Positions 1 to 7,984 of a stretch of DNA of 64,000 nucleotides are shown here, piece by piece. Origin of the DNA: Bacillus sp. UNC41MFS5 (GTDB taxonomy: Bacteria; Bacillota; Bacilli; Bacillales_B; DSM-18226); NCBI RefSeq assembly GCF_000686805.1, contig NZ_JMLP01000010.1, positions 1-64,000 on the forward strand. The letters run 5' to 3'. The position numbers and the translations under genes were made by a program. The notes under the pieces were generated by a model, which saw only the letters and a program-made list of their open reading frames with translations, did not search any database and was not told the DNA's origin. How positions within the stretch are numbered: position 1 is the first letter of the stretch; every line of letters begins with the position of its first letter.

Positions 1-98
1 GAAACTAAAATTTATTGTTTGTTTGCACGATTTTGTTTGTTTAGTTTTCAAAGAACAAGTCTATTAATCTTTCGTCAACCAATCGAGTGATTAGCGAC
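1..98 (-). other. Probable rRNA operon leader (16S gene outside window)
   Basis: Read on the minus strand this stretch carries TTGTTCTTTGAAAACTAAAC (about 39-58), close to the boxA-like sequence found in Bacillus rrn leaders and 16S-23S spacers. It lies directly downstream of two tandem promoters that also point left. I infer the leader of an rRNA operon whose 16S gene starts beyond base 1; no mature rRNA sequence is visible in the window. Confidence 0.55.
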
Positions 99-105
99 AT
101 TTATT

Positions 106-134
106 ATTCTAACATAATAACCAATCATCGTCAA
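106..134 (-). promoter_or_regulatory. Sigma-A promoter P2 of probable rrn operon
   Basis: On the minus strand there is a -35 TTGACG (129-134), a 17-nt spacer and a -10 TAGAAT (106-111). It is the downstream member of a tandem pair, the usual arrangement upstream of Bacillus rRNA operons. A third GGTTGACGA copy at 71-80 lacks a matching -10. Confidence 0.7.
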
Positions 135-194
135 CTTCATTTCGAAATAATTTTTAAGGTTTAACTTAGTTATTTCGTTTCAGCGACAATGAAT

Positions 195-223
195 ATCATA
201 CTATCCTATTAAACATTCGTCAA
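195..223 (-). promoter_or_regulatory. Sigma-A promoter P1 of probable rrn operon
   Basis: On the minus strand there is a -35 TTGACG (218-223), exactly 17 nt of spacer and a -10 TATGAT (195-200). It lies 89 bp upstream of P2 with the same -35 context (GTTGACGA), suggesting duplicated promoters for one transcript. Confidence 0.7.
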
Positions 224-398
224 CCACTTCCTTTCAATTTTTTTTAAATAAATTACATGGTTCCGAAGAAATTACTGGACTTGCAATTATCATTATTAAT
301 AACATACCTATAGAAAAGATAAATAATTAGGTTTAGATTACTTTTTATAGGAAAAAATACTTTTGTACTTGTGTTTTGCAAAAGGAGATGACATTAAA

Positions 399-536
399 GT
401 GAGTATGGACTTCATGAAAAAAGAGGATGAAAATGGATTCGTTGCTCCTAGCGAACAAGAGCAATTAAATCAATCGGTTTTGGATGAGAAAATGCCGGAA
501 TTTGATGTAATTGGAACAGCTCTGAACGATGTTTAA
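399..536 (+). CDS. Small acidic protein, 45 aa, unknown function
   Basis: A GTG start follows a strong ribosome binding site (AAAGGAGATG, about 8 nt upstream), and the frame runs 45 codons to TAA, directly followed by an intrinsic terminator. The product begins MSMDFMKKEDENGF, is rich in Glu, Asp and Gln, and has no membrane segment or cysteine. I do not recognise the family. It is divergent from the probable rrn promoters and convergent with the methyltransferase. The RBS plus the terminator directly after the stop support a real short gene; conservation is not known. Confidence 0.6.
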   Translation: MSMDFMKKEDENGFVAPSEQEQLNQSVLDEKMPEFDVIGTALNDV

Positions 537-541
537 ATGGC

Positions 542-590
542 AAAAACCCTTTGCAAAAAGAGAAATCCACTCTTTCTGCAAAGGGTTTTT
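542..590. terminator. Bidirectional intrinsic terminator
   Basis: The arms AAAAACCCTTTGCA and TGCAAAGGGTTTTT form a long stem with A/T tails on both sides. It sits between the convergent small gene at 399-536 and the methyltransferase ending at 590, so it can serve both. Confidence 0.85.
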
Positions 591-1360
591 CACCTTTTTA
601 TTGCCTTCATAATTACTGCTTCACCTTGAAAAGAGATTACTTGATCATTCTGAATTGACACCTTGAACTTCTCTTTTACTTTTTGAGAGGCGTTTCTAAT
701 GTATGCGGATAATTTATCTTTTTCGCTCTCAGGTAAATTCATTCGATTACACCAAGACTCATATTGGAATGTTTTTTCAAAACGATGCATTTCATAAACT
801 TCAAATCCATTTATCTCTAGCATCCGGAGCCATTCACTCTTTTTCCAAGCGCGAAAATGACTGTAGTCCCGCCATTTTTCGACCGAATTATAAAATAAGT
901 CATAGTCATCTTCTTCTGGAACGACATTATCATCAAGTAAAAACTGACCAGATGGCTTTAAAACCCGCTGTACTTCCTCCACAAATTTATTGGCATCTGG
1001 GAAATGGTGCGGAGCAATCCGACAGGTGACAATATCAAATATACCATCCGAAAAAGGAAGATTTTCTGCATCTCCTATTTTAAAATCGACATTTAGATGA
1101 CCATTACCCCGAATGAATTTTTCTGCTGCTTTTAACATTTCAGGTGTTAAATCTAATGCAGTGACTTTCTTTAGCAAAGGAGCAAACGCATTAGCTGTAT
1201 GTCCTCCGCCAGTGGCAATATCAAGTAATTCTTCATCGCCAGTAATTGTCGCCAATTGCACAAGTTTTTTTAAGTCATTCCCATCTTTATGGATTGGACT
1301 ACTTACATAGGAATCTGCACTTTTTCCAAACTGTTGTTTTACATCTTTTTTACTGTCCAT
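590..1360 (-). CDS. Class I SAM-dependent methyltransferase (YcgJ-like)
   Basis: A cytosolic methyltransferase of 256 aa. The SAM-binding motif I is clear at residues 45-54 (LLDIATGGGH), followed by the acidic post-I strand VTALDLTPEM, a DAENLPF motif and the IAPHHF segment typical of UbiE/COQ5-like enzymes. The C-terminal half carries aromatic residues that may form the substrate cap. Start is ATG with GAGAGGGG 7 nt upstream. Family assignment is firm; the methyl acceptor cannot be read from sequence. It resembles the Bacillus YcgJ group and ends at the bidirectional terminator. Confidence 0.85.
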   Translation of the reverse strand: MDSKKDVKQQFGKSADSYVSSPIHKDGNDLKKLVQLATITGDEELLDIATGGGHTANAFAPLLKKVTALDLTPEMLKAAEKFIRGNGHLNVDFKIGDAENLPFSDGIFDIVTCRIAPHHFPDANKFVEEVQRVLKPSGQFLLDDNVVPEEDDYDLFYNSVEKWRDYSHFRAWKKSEWLRMLEINGFEVYEMHRFEKTFQYESWCNRMNLPESEKDKLSAYIRNASQKVKEKFKVSIQNDQVISFQGEAVIMKAIKR

Positions 1361-1470
1361 GTCAATTCCCCTCTCCGTAACTTATCTATATCTAACTATA
1401 ATGCAGCTACTTCATAAAGAAAATGACAGGTGTTTTATGATTTACAATAAGAAAAACTAATCGTTTTGAA

Positions 1471-2223
1471 TCAATTGATTTCCAATAAGATTGGACAGTG
1501 GTCGCTTCCCATTACATTACAATGGATGTCCACATTCTTAAGTCGCTCTCGTAACTTTTCAGATACGATAAAATAGTCAATTCTCCAGCCAATATTTCTT
1601 TCCCGAACTTTAGCCATATAAGACCACCAAGTATAAGAACCCTCTTGATTGGGATGAAAATGACGGTAGCTGTCAATAAATCCCTCAGCAAGTAAAGAAG
1701 TCATTTTTCCACGTTCTTCTTCCGTAAAGCCAGAATTGCCTAGATTTGATTTAGGATTGCGCAAATCAATTTCCTGATGAGCAACATTCAAGTCGCCGCA
1801 TAGGACCACTGGTTTCAGTTGATCTAATTCCTTCAAATGGAGAAGAATCCGATCCTCCCAATCCAACCGAAAGTTAATTCGAGCTAAATCTCTTTGTGAA
1901 TTTGGGGTATAAACATTGACTAAGAAAAAATCATCAAATTCTAAGGTAAGTATTCTTCCTTCGTCTTCAGAATCATCTGTCCCGACTCCATACCGAACAG
2001 AAAACGGCTTGTTTTTTGTAAAAACAGCAGTGCCGGAGTATCCTTTTTTGATCGCATAGTTCCAATATTGGTGATAACCATCCAACTCCAGATTAATTTG
2101 CCCTTCTTGCAGTTTCGTTTCCTGCACACAAAAGATATCTGCATTTACTTCCTGAAAATATTCCAAAAACCCTTTTTTAACACACGCTCTAAGCCCATTG
2201 ACATTCCATGATACTAATTTCAT
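1471..2223 (-). CDS. exoA: Exodeoxyribonuclease III (AP endonuclease)
   Basis: ExoIII/ExoA of 250 aa, the usual length. It cleaves the backbone 5' of abasic sites and removes 3' blocks in base excision repair, using a metal ion. Visible motifs are SWNVNGLRA (residues 5-13), VQETKLQ with the metal-binding Glu35, GDLNVAHQEIDL with the catalytic Asp/Asn, and GSDHCPI near the end with His242. Start is ATG preceded by AAGGAATAG. It is a monocistronic minus-strand gene downstream of the deacetylase terminator. The enzyme class is certain. Confidence 0.95.
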   Translation of the reverse strand: MKLVSWNVNGLRACVKKGFLEYFQEVNADIFCVQETKLQEGQINLELDGYHQYWNYAIKKGYSGTAVFTKNKPFSVRYGVGTDDSEDEGRILTLEFDDFFLVNVYTPNSQRDLARINFRLDWEDRILLHLKELDQLKPVVLCGDLNVAHQEIDLRNPKSNLGNSGFTEEERGKMTSLLAEGFIDSYRHFHPNQEGSYTWWSYMAKVRERNIGWRIDYFIVSEKLRERLKNVDIHCNVMGSDHCPILLEIN

Positions 2224-2329
2224 TTTTAACTATTCCTTCTCCCTTGCTTACTAATTATTTTTTTCTTTTTGATAGGAGACATTTTATCAGTAATGGTGCA
2301 ATAGTGAAAGTAGAATGAATGCGAAAGAA

Positions 2330-2350
2330 AAGGCAGTGGTTAACTGCCCT
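2330..2350 (-). terminator. Intrinsic terminator overlapping the deacetylase stop codon
   Basis: On the minus strand GGCAGTTAACCACTGCC forms a 6-bp stem and is followed by TTTTCTTT. The TAA stop of the upstream gene lies in the hairpin loop. Confidence 0.6.
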
Positions 2351-3140
2351 TTTTTAATGGTATAAAGTATTTTTCTGCTGCTTTGCCGGAAAACAAGTTA
2401 GAAGCTGGGACAATTTTTATATTTCGTTTTTCGAATTCGTCCATCGATTGAATGACTCCTATTGAACATACTTTTCCGGTTATACCCACATGTCCAATCG
2501 CAATTCCTGTACCTTTAATTTCAGTAACCTTCGCTAGTCTCATCATTTGTTTGTACACATGTGAAGAGGAGGATATGTCGTCTAAAAATACATCTCTTTT
2601 AAGGAGTGGAACACCTAGCTCTTTAGCTATTTTCGGGAATTTTGTATTTGGACTCGTAGCACTATCGATGATATATAATCTATTTTTCTTAGCCACCTCA
2701 ACGATTGCGCGAACAATGGATTCATTTTCAACGGCAAGAGAACCCATATGGTTATTGATCCCTACTGCATACGGAACATCCTTTATTGCATCCTCGACAA
2801 TTTGTTTTACTTCTGCAGGTGAAAGATCATTCGTAATCGGTCTTGGCCCAAGCCAGGATCTTTTTCCTCTTTTCGGTTCCATCGATAAATGAATCATCAC
2901 TTCGATTCCGAATTTATGTGCCCATTTAGCATGTTCTTTCGAGTGTTCGGTAAATGGCATGACTGCAGCAGTAATCGGTATATCCCCTTCAAGGAAGTCC
3001 CGTACCCCGCCTGTCCCGCCGCCAAAATCATCAATGACAATTGCTGCCTTCAAATTTTTGGCTTCCGTCTTTTCGGCATTAGCCTTTAGTTGTAATGAAA
3101 AAAACAGGAATGGAATAAGTATGAAAACGATTTTTTTCAT
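2340..3140 (-). CDS. Divergent polysaccharide deacetylase family protein (YibQ-like), exported
   Basis: A 266-aa protein with a signal peptide (MKK, hydrophobic core, likely cleavage after residue 22, ANA/E). The mature part has the IDDFGGG strand (36-42), MIHLSMEP, GINNHMGS and DSATSPNTKF, typical of the divergent polysaccharide deacetylase family (formerly DUF610). The classical NodB metal triad is only partly conserved in this family and its activity is not well established. It probably acts on the outer face of the membrane or on the wall. Start is ATG with GGGGGTCATTT upstream. Confidence 0.85.
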   Translation of the reverse strand: MKKIVFILIPFLFFSLQLKANAEKTEAKNLKAAIVIDDFGGGTGGVRDFLEGDIPITAAVMPFTEHSKEHAKWAHKFGIEVMIHLSMEPKRGKRSWLGPRPITNDLSPAEVKQIVEDAIKDVPYAVGINNHMGSLAVENESIVRAIVEVAKKNRLYIIDSATSPNTKFPKIAKELGVPLLKRDVFLDDISSSSHVYKQMMRLAKVTEIKGTGIAIGHVGITGKVCSIGVIQSMDEFEKRNIKIVPASNLFSGKAAEKYFIPLKKGS

Positions 3141-3200
3141 AAATGACCCCCAAATTGATATTTGAGGTTAATTTGCCCTATCCAATCATAAATTAGACAA

Positions 3201-3231
3201 AAAAAAAAGAGAGCAAAGCTGCTCTCCCTTC
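3201..3231 (-). terminator. Intrinsic terminator of ppiB
   Basis: On the minus strand GAGAGCA-GCTT-TGCTCTC is followed by a run of ten T, just beyond the ppiB stop. Confidence 0.85.
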
Positions 3232-3237
3232 TAAGGA

Positions 3238-3678
3238 TTACTCCTCATCAAAAACTTTTACCTCTTTCATTTTGTCACCATTTTTCATTTTAAGAGCAGT
3301 CTCAAGTCCTGATGTCACTTGACCAAAAACGGTGTGAACACCATTTAAATGTGGTTGTGATTCATGAACGATGAAGAACTGGCTGCCGCCTGTATTTCTA
3401 CCCGCATGCGCCATTGATAAGGAACCTGGAACATGCTTGTGAGGGTTTCCTTCTGTTTCACAATTAATTGTGTAGCCTGGGCCACCCATCCCAGTTCCCG
3501 TAGGATCCCCTCCTTGGCTTACAAAGCCAGGGATGACACGATGGAAAACCACGCCATTGTAAAAACCTTCATTCGCTAATTTTTCAAAATTCGCTACTGT
3601 ACCAGGAGCTTCATTAGGGTAAAATTCAAGCTCCAGCTTTTCTCCATTTTCCATTACTATGTATCCTTTTTTAGCCAT
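3238..3678 (-). CDS. ppiB: Peptidyl-prolyl cis-trans isomerase, cyclophilin type
   Basis: Cytosolic cyclophilin of 146 aa that speeds Xaa-Pro isomerisation during protein folding. The core motifs [14 protein letters not shown] (about 46-59), [16 protein letters not shown] and [11 protein letters not shown] are intact, including the catalytic Arg in FHRV. No signal peptide. It is a single gene with its own terminator. Length and motifs match Bacillus PpiB. Confidence 0.95.
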   Translation of the reverse strand: MAKKGYIVMENGEKLELEFYPNEAPGTVANFEKLANEGFYNGVVFHRVIPGFVSQGGDPTGTGMGGPGYTINCETEGNPHKHVPGSLSMAHAGRNTGGSQFFIVHESQPHLNGVHTVFGQVTSGLETALKMKNGDKMKEVKVFDEE

Positions 3679-3794
3679 TAGAAAAACACTCCTTTATGTA
3701 AAAATCATTTTTATCATACACTTTTCAAAGAAGAAAAGAAAGTTTGCCACTCCAATTTTCTTCGATTGGTATATTTCTGCCACGTTCGTGATAC

Positions 3795-3917
3795 TATAAT
3801 AGTACCCCTTCCGAACATTCGCTTGTTGCGGGACACTTAACCACTGTACGGACGGAAGGGGCAAGGTGTAACTAATGGTTACATCGCAAAAGCCGAGATG
3901 AAAATCTCGGCTTTTTG
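3795..3917 (+). ncRNA. Candidate small structured RNA
   Basis: A TATAAT box (3795-3800) is followed by a stretch with no convincing ORF but clear pairing: CCCCTTCCG (3805-3813) with CGGAAGGGG (3853-3861), GTAAC (3868-3872) with GTTAC (3878-3882), and a terminal hairpin with a T-run (3888-3917). This is the usual shape of a 110-nt bacterial sRNA ending in its own terminator. No good -35 is visible at 17 nt, so the promoter is weak evidence. The sequence matches no RNA family I can name. Confidence 0.4.
3888..3917. terminator. Bidirectional intrinsic terminator
   Basis: AAAAGCCGAGAT-GAAA-ATCTCGGCTTTTT is a near-perfect stem with T-runs in both directions. On the minus strand it closes the DUF2515/membrane-protein pair ending at 3922; on the plus strand it would end the candidate small RNA. 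Confidence 0.85.
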
Positions 3918-3921
3918 TATG

Positions 3922-4374
3922 TTAACCTTTTCGTTTCGCCATCCAGCTGTAAAATGAATAAATAAAGGATAAAAATAGCAGGTACCCAAAAAACGAATAA
4001 AGGTGTTTCCAGTTCTCTGCGTGTTCAAACCATCCCACCACTTCCGCTAATCTTTCAAATATGGGCACTAAAAGACTGATGAACAAGATCAAGCCTGCCT
4101 TCCCCCATTTATTCAATTGGTCCATAACCCGAAGGAAAACGAACATCAACACTGGCAACACCACAAGTGTAAACCCAATATTAATAGAGAAAACGTTTGG
4201 GACTGGCCGCATTGGAAACTTATAAATATGTTTACCCACGAAATATAGATCTAAATATGTCGCAAGCAAGGTTGCTAAAAACACCGCTGCAAATGATGGG
4301 TTAGTCCAAAATCGATAGGGCTTTCTTCGCGATGGCTGCGAGTTCGAGTCGTTCAAGTGTTTTACAGTATTCAT
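3922..4374 (-). CDS. Small multi-pass membrane protein (CBO0543-like)
   Basis: A 150-aa protein with a polar 20-residue N-terminus and four to five hydrophobic helices (about 28-47, 64-82, 91-107, 124-142), ending in MAKRKG. It looks like the CBO0543-type membrane family, whose function is unknown. Its ATG is preceded by a good RBS (GGGGAGATAATAA), although this places the start 74 nt inside the 3' end of the DUF2515 gene. The two genes are therefore co-transcribed and probably translationally coupled. Family call is tentative; membrane location is firm. Confidence 0.7.
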   Translation of the reverse strand: MNTVKHLNDSNSQPSRRKPYRFWTNPSFAAVFLATLLATYLDLYFVGKHIYKFPMRPVPNVFSINIGFTLVVLPVLMFVFLRVMDQLNKWGKAGLILFISLLVPIFERLAEVVGWFEHAENWKHLYSFFGYLLFLSFIYSFYSWMAKRKG

Positions 4375-5389
4375 TTATTATCTCCCCGTCCATTTTTTCA
4401 TGGTCCTCTATTAAATAATCCACCACACCAACTTCTTTAAACCAGTCCCCTTTTTCAGCCTCCGTTTGACTGACATTCTTCCAAGCGTACTCAAGGGCTG
4501 GACTATATATTTTTCTTGCCCGCGGCCTAAGCTGACAGGCTTTTAAACGTGTTTGATAGGCAAAGCCTGGGATTCCTTCGTTAACGTTATTAAAAATATG
4601 CGGCCAGTAATCCTTCCTTGACCCTGTATGGGGATGGGTTTTTGCCCAATCTAATACATGTTTTAACCGCTCCTTGTTTTTAAAAAGGATTGTATATAAT
4701 CTTTTTCCTAGTAGAATACGCTCATGTAATGATTCAAACTGATGCAGTGTTTGCCCAGCAAGGTTCCTTTTTCCATAGGGAAAAAGAATATGGTTAAACG
4801 AAAGCAGATCTTGGAGGATATATTCAAATTTATTTAACACCTCCTTTTGGTAAAGCGGATTTTGAACCACTCTTTTCTCCAAATAACTTTGTTCATTGAT
4901 AACTAGGGCTATGGCAAGTATATAGGTTTCTTGCGTGAGCCAAAATTGGTTCCAAATCGTTTCCATAAAGGTAGAAATGTTGAGATAAGAACCTAAATAG
5001 AATAATGGCTTACCATGCCTTACGCTTTCCTGATACAGCAAAAATTGCGGGTATGCATCTTGGAAAATCAGCCAATTTCCTCGCTCTAAAAAGGCAAAAA
5101 ACGATTCTCTATCTTTTTTTAGTAACAAACGCGTAAGAAATTCTCCTTTTAAGTCGGTCATATTCCAACCGCCATTGCGAGAGACCATATGTCCAAGGAA
5201 TGCCCAATGGATTTCAGGATGAAGAATATAAAATTCTAAGTAGGCCTTTGTTCTTGTGACATTATTTATGTTATGTTCTGCAGTCTTTATCCTTATTTGC
5301 TCTAAAAGCGTTCCTTCTGCTTTTGTTAGTTTTGGCGGCAAACTTGCTTGTTTGATCTTATTATTTAGTTCTGCTCGGATCAAATCCAA
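4301..5389 (-). CDS. DUF2515 family protein (YppC-like)
   Basis: A soluble, largely helical protein of at least 362 aa, matching Bacillus YppC (DUF2515) in features such as HPEIHWAFLGHMVSRNGGWNM and GIPGFAYQTRLKACQLRPR. Function unknown. The listed start is TTG with no convincing RBS. Eleven codons upstream and in frame, an ATA codon (5420-5422) lies 9 nt after a perfect AAGGAGG (5432-5438), so translation may begin there at a non-standard codon. Its 3' end overlaps the next gene by 74 nt. It is divergent from sqhC. Confidence 0.8.
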   Translation of the reverse strand: MDLIRAELNNKIKQASLPPKLTKAEGTLLEQIRIKTAEHNINNVTRTKAYLEFYILHPEIHWAFLGHMVSRNGGWNMTDLKGEFLTRLLLKKDRESFFAFLERGNWLIFQDAYPQFLLYQESVRHGKPLFYLGSYLNISTFMETIWNQFWLTQETYILAIALVINEQSYLEKRVVQNPLYQKEVLNKFEYILQDLLSFNHILFPYGKRNLAGQTLHQFESLHERILLGKRLYTILFKNKERLKHVLDWAKTHPHTGSRKDYWPHIFNNVNEGIPGFAYQTRLKACQLRPRARKIYSPALEYAWKNVSQTEAEKGDWFKEVGVVDYLIEDHEKMDGEIINEYCKTLERLELAAIAKKALSILD

Positions 5390-5511
5390 TGTAGTTCTTT
5401 CGCGATTTCTCGTAAAAAATATGGCACATGACCTCCTTTACGAATTCTCCTTCCACCAATGGAATATGTATGAATGAGAATATTTTACTGGGAGAGGGAT
5501 GAGAAATACTT

Positions 5512-7377
5512 ATGATCAATACTAGCAAGGGTATCGATTGGCTTATTAATAGGCTTCGAGCAGACCAATCTCCCGATGGATCATGGAATTACCCCTTTGA
5601 AACAGGATTGTCAACAGATGCTTATATGATCATTTTATTGCGGACATTGGAATTAAATGATGAAGAATTAATTCGAGGCTTGGTGGCGAGGATTTTTAGT
5701 AAACAAGAGAAGAATGGGGCTTGGAAACTTTTCTATGATGAGGGCGATGGCAACTTGTCTGCCACCGTGGAAGCTTATTACGCATTGTTGTATTCAGGAT
5801 ATGCCAAGAAGGATGACAAGCGTTTGCGGGCAGCGAAAAAATTTATCTTATCCAAAGGCGGCTTAGAAGAAATAAGTATCTTTACCAAAGTGATGCTTTC
5901 TTTAACAGGTCAATATATTTGGCCAGATTTTTCTCCTCTTCCCATTGAATTTATACTCCTACCACATTATTTTCCAATTAATTTTTATTCCTTTTCTGTC
6001 TTTGGGCGAGCCAATCTAACGCCAATTATTCTTCTTGCCGATAAAAAGTTTTTTATCAAGACATCAATGAGCCCTAATCTTTCGGAACTATATTTACACC
6101 GGCAGCAGGAAAATCTCTGGTTTCGCTCCTCAGAATATCGTTCCCTGCTTTCTTTAATTAAGGATGGAGTTAAAAGATTAATGGGCTTACCTGAACAGCT
6201 CCATCAGTTAGCGGTCGAGCGGGCTAAGAGGTACATGCTGGAGCATCTCGAACCCGACGGAACTTTTTATAGTTATTTCAGTTGCACCTTTTTAATGATA
6301 TTTGCCCTGCTGTCCCATGGGTATAAGAAAACTGATCCCGTAATCACAAAGGCTGTGCACGGATTACTTGCCATGAAATGCGATATCAACGGCCATCCCC
6401 ATATGCAGTACACAACAGCGAATGTCTGGAATACCTCTTTGATTGGTTATGCTCTGCAGTGGGCTGGGATTGCCACAGATGATCCAATGGTGATCAAGGC
6501 AAATCAATATCTATTAAACCGGCAGCATCATAAATTTGGTGATTGGGTCATTCATAATCCAAAGACTATGCCCGGAGGATGGGGATTTTCCGATGTCAAT
6601 ACAATGAATCCAGATGTGGACGATACAACAGCTTCACTCCGGTCTATTTCAAGAATGAATCCTCTTGAAAGACAGGCCTGGGACCGAGGCCTTAACTGGC
6701 TTTTATCGATGCAAAATGACGACGGCGGCTGGGGGGCGTTTGAAAGAAATACCGATACAAAGTTATTCGAATTCCTCCCTATTGAAAAAGGTGAATTTTT
6801 GCTAACAGATCCATCTTGTGCTGACATTACGGGGCGAACGCTAGAGTTTTTGGGGAATTACACGAATCTATCTAGTGACCATAAAGCAATCCATAAAGGG
6901 GTGGAATGGCTTTTAAGTAATCAATTGAAGGATGGTTCTTGGTATGGGAGATGGGGGATTTGTTATCTTTATGGAACATGGGGGGCAATTACAGGGTTAT
7001 TAGCCACCGGGATTCCTTATAATCATTCAGCTGTCCAAAGGTCCGTGAAGTGGTTACATTCTGTCCAAAATACGGATGGCGGCTGGGGTGAGTCATGCCG
7101 TAGTGATAGTGAAAAATCCTATGTGCCATTAGGAGCTAGCACCTTAACGCACACTGCCTGGGCACTCGATGCATTGATCACTGCTTCAGAAGAACCCACC
7201 TCACAAATCAGAAACGGAATCACTTATTTATTAACTTCGCTTGAAAAAGAAGATTGGACTACTGCTTACCCGAAGGGGCAAGGAATGGCCGGAGGTTTTT
7301 ACATTCACTATCACAGCTATCGCTATCTTTTTCCTCTTATCGCCTTGTCCCACTTTAAGAATAAATTCGAAGCATAA
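5512..7377 (+). CDS. sqhC: Squalene-hopene cyclase / sporulenol synthase
   Basis: A 621-aa membrane-associated class II terpene cyclase. The protonating DxDD motif is present as DVDDT (about residues 369-373), and QW-type repeats occur through the chain (for example DGSWNY, DGGWGAF, DGSWYGRWG, DGGWGES). In B. subtilis the related SqhC cyclises tetraprenyl-beta-curcumene to sporulenol in spores; in other bacteria the homologue makes hopene. The sequence cannot decide the substrate. Length is typical (about 630). ATG start with GGGAGAGGGATGAG upstream; a terminator follows directly. Confidence 0.93.
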   Translation: MINTSKGIDWLINRLRADQSPDGSWNYPFETGLSTDAYMIILLRTLELNDEELIRGLVARIFSKQEKNGAWKLFYDEGDGNLSATVEAYYALLYSGYAKKDDKRLRAAKKFILSKGGLEEISIFTKVMLSLTGQYIWPDFSPLPIEFILLPHYFPINFYSFSVFGRANLTPIILLADKKFFIKTSMSPNLSELYLHRQQENLWFRSSEYRSLLSLIKDGVKRLMGLPEQLHQLAVERAKRYMLEHLEPDGTFYSYFSCTFLMIFALLSHGYKKTDPVITKAVHGLLAMKCDINGHPHMQYTTANVWNTSLIGYALQWAGIATDDPMVIKANQYLLNRQHHKFGDWVIHNPKTMPGGWGFSDVNTMNPDVDDTTASLRSISRMNPLERQAWDRGLNWLLSMQNDDGGWGAFERNTDTKLFEFLPIEKGEFLLTDPSCADITGRTLEFLGNYTNLSSDHKAIHKGVEWLLSNQLKDGSWYGRWGICYLYGTWGAITGLLATGIPYNHSAVQRSVKWLHSVQNTDGGWGESCRSDSEKSYVPLGASTLTHTAWALDALITASEEPTSQIRNGITYLLTSLEKEDWTTAYPKGQGMAGGFYIHYHSYRYLFPLIALSHFKNKFEA

Positions 7378-7378
7378 A

Positions 7379-7419
7379 AAAACATCGCCGGGGAGCAGCA
7401 TTACCCGACGATGTTTTAT
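7379..7419. terminator. Intrinsic terminator between sqhC and mug
   Basis: AAACATCG-CCGGG and CCCG-ACGATGTTTT pair around GAGCAGCATTA with A/T runs at both ends. It separates two convergent genes and reaches the stop of the glycosylase gene. Confidence 0.8.
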
Positions 7420-7922
7420 TCTGATACGAGAGGGACTAGCCCTTTATAGATTTCGATAATTTCTTCCATCTTCATTCGAACCAGACCACTTGAAGATGGT
7501 GCAACGAAATCAACAACCCCAGGAACAATGCCAGTGGTTTGCCTTCCCCACTGAATTACTTTTAACCCACTATATTGCTGATAGACTCCTTTTCCAACAA
7601 AGCAGACTACCTTTGGTTTAAACTGTTCGATCTTCATCTTTAAGATCTCACTTCCCTTCGTATACTCTCCTTTGGTAATTTCATCCGCTGCCTTTGTCGG
7701 CCTTTCAACAATATTAGTAGATCCAAATCCTAAATCTAATAGCTTCGCATCTTCCATTGCTTCATATTTCCGTGGTGTTAACCCTGATTCGTACAATATC
7801 TTCCAAAAACGATTGTTTGGACTTGCATAATGATGCCCAAGTTCACTAGAGCGAATGCTTGGATTAAAACCAACAAATAAAACCTTTAAATTTTCCTTGA
7901 GCAGATCTCTGAGAGGTTCCAT
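7416..7922 (-). CDS. mug: G/U mismatch-specific DNA glycosylase
   Basis: A 168-aa uracil-DNA glycosylase of the Mug/TDG family, which removes uracil or thymine opposite guanine. The active-site loop VGFNPSIRSSELGHHYASPN starts at residue 18 with the catalytic Asn20, and the second motif appears near the C-terminus as VDFVAPSSSGLVR (MPSSS-type loop). Cytosolic repair enzyme. ATG start, RBS AAGGAGATATACG upstream. Convergent with sqhC. Confidence 0.92.
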   Translation of the reverse strand: MEPLRDLLKENLKVLFVGFNPSIRSSELGHHYASPNNRFWKILYESGLTPRKYEAMEDAKLLDLGFGSTNIVERPTKAADEITKGEYTKGSEILKMKIEQFKPKVVCFVGKGVYQQYSGLKVIQWGRQTTGIVPGVVDFVAPSSSGLVRMKMEEIIEIYKGLVPLVSE

Positions 7923-7984
7923 CGTATATCTCCTTATTTACTAGCCTTTTTATACTTACTCATCTTCCCCCTAATATGTAAAAT

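Noticed and set aside
2452..2892. 146-codon plus-strand frame
   Set aside because: Antisense to the divergent polysaccharide deacetylase; no RBS and no motif.
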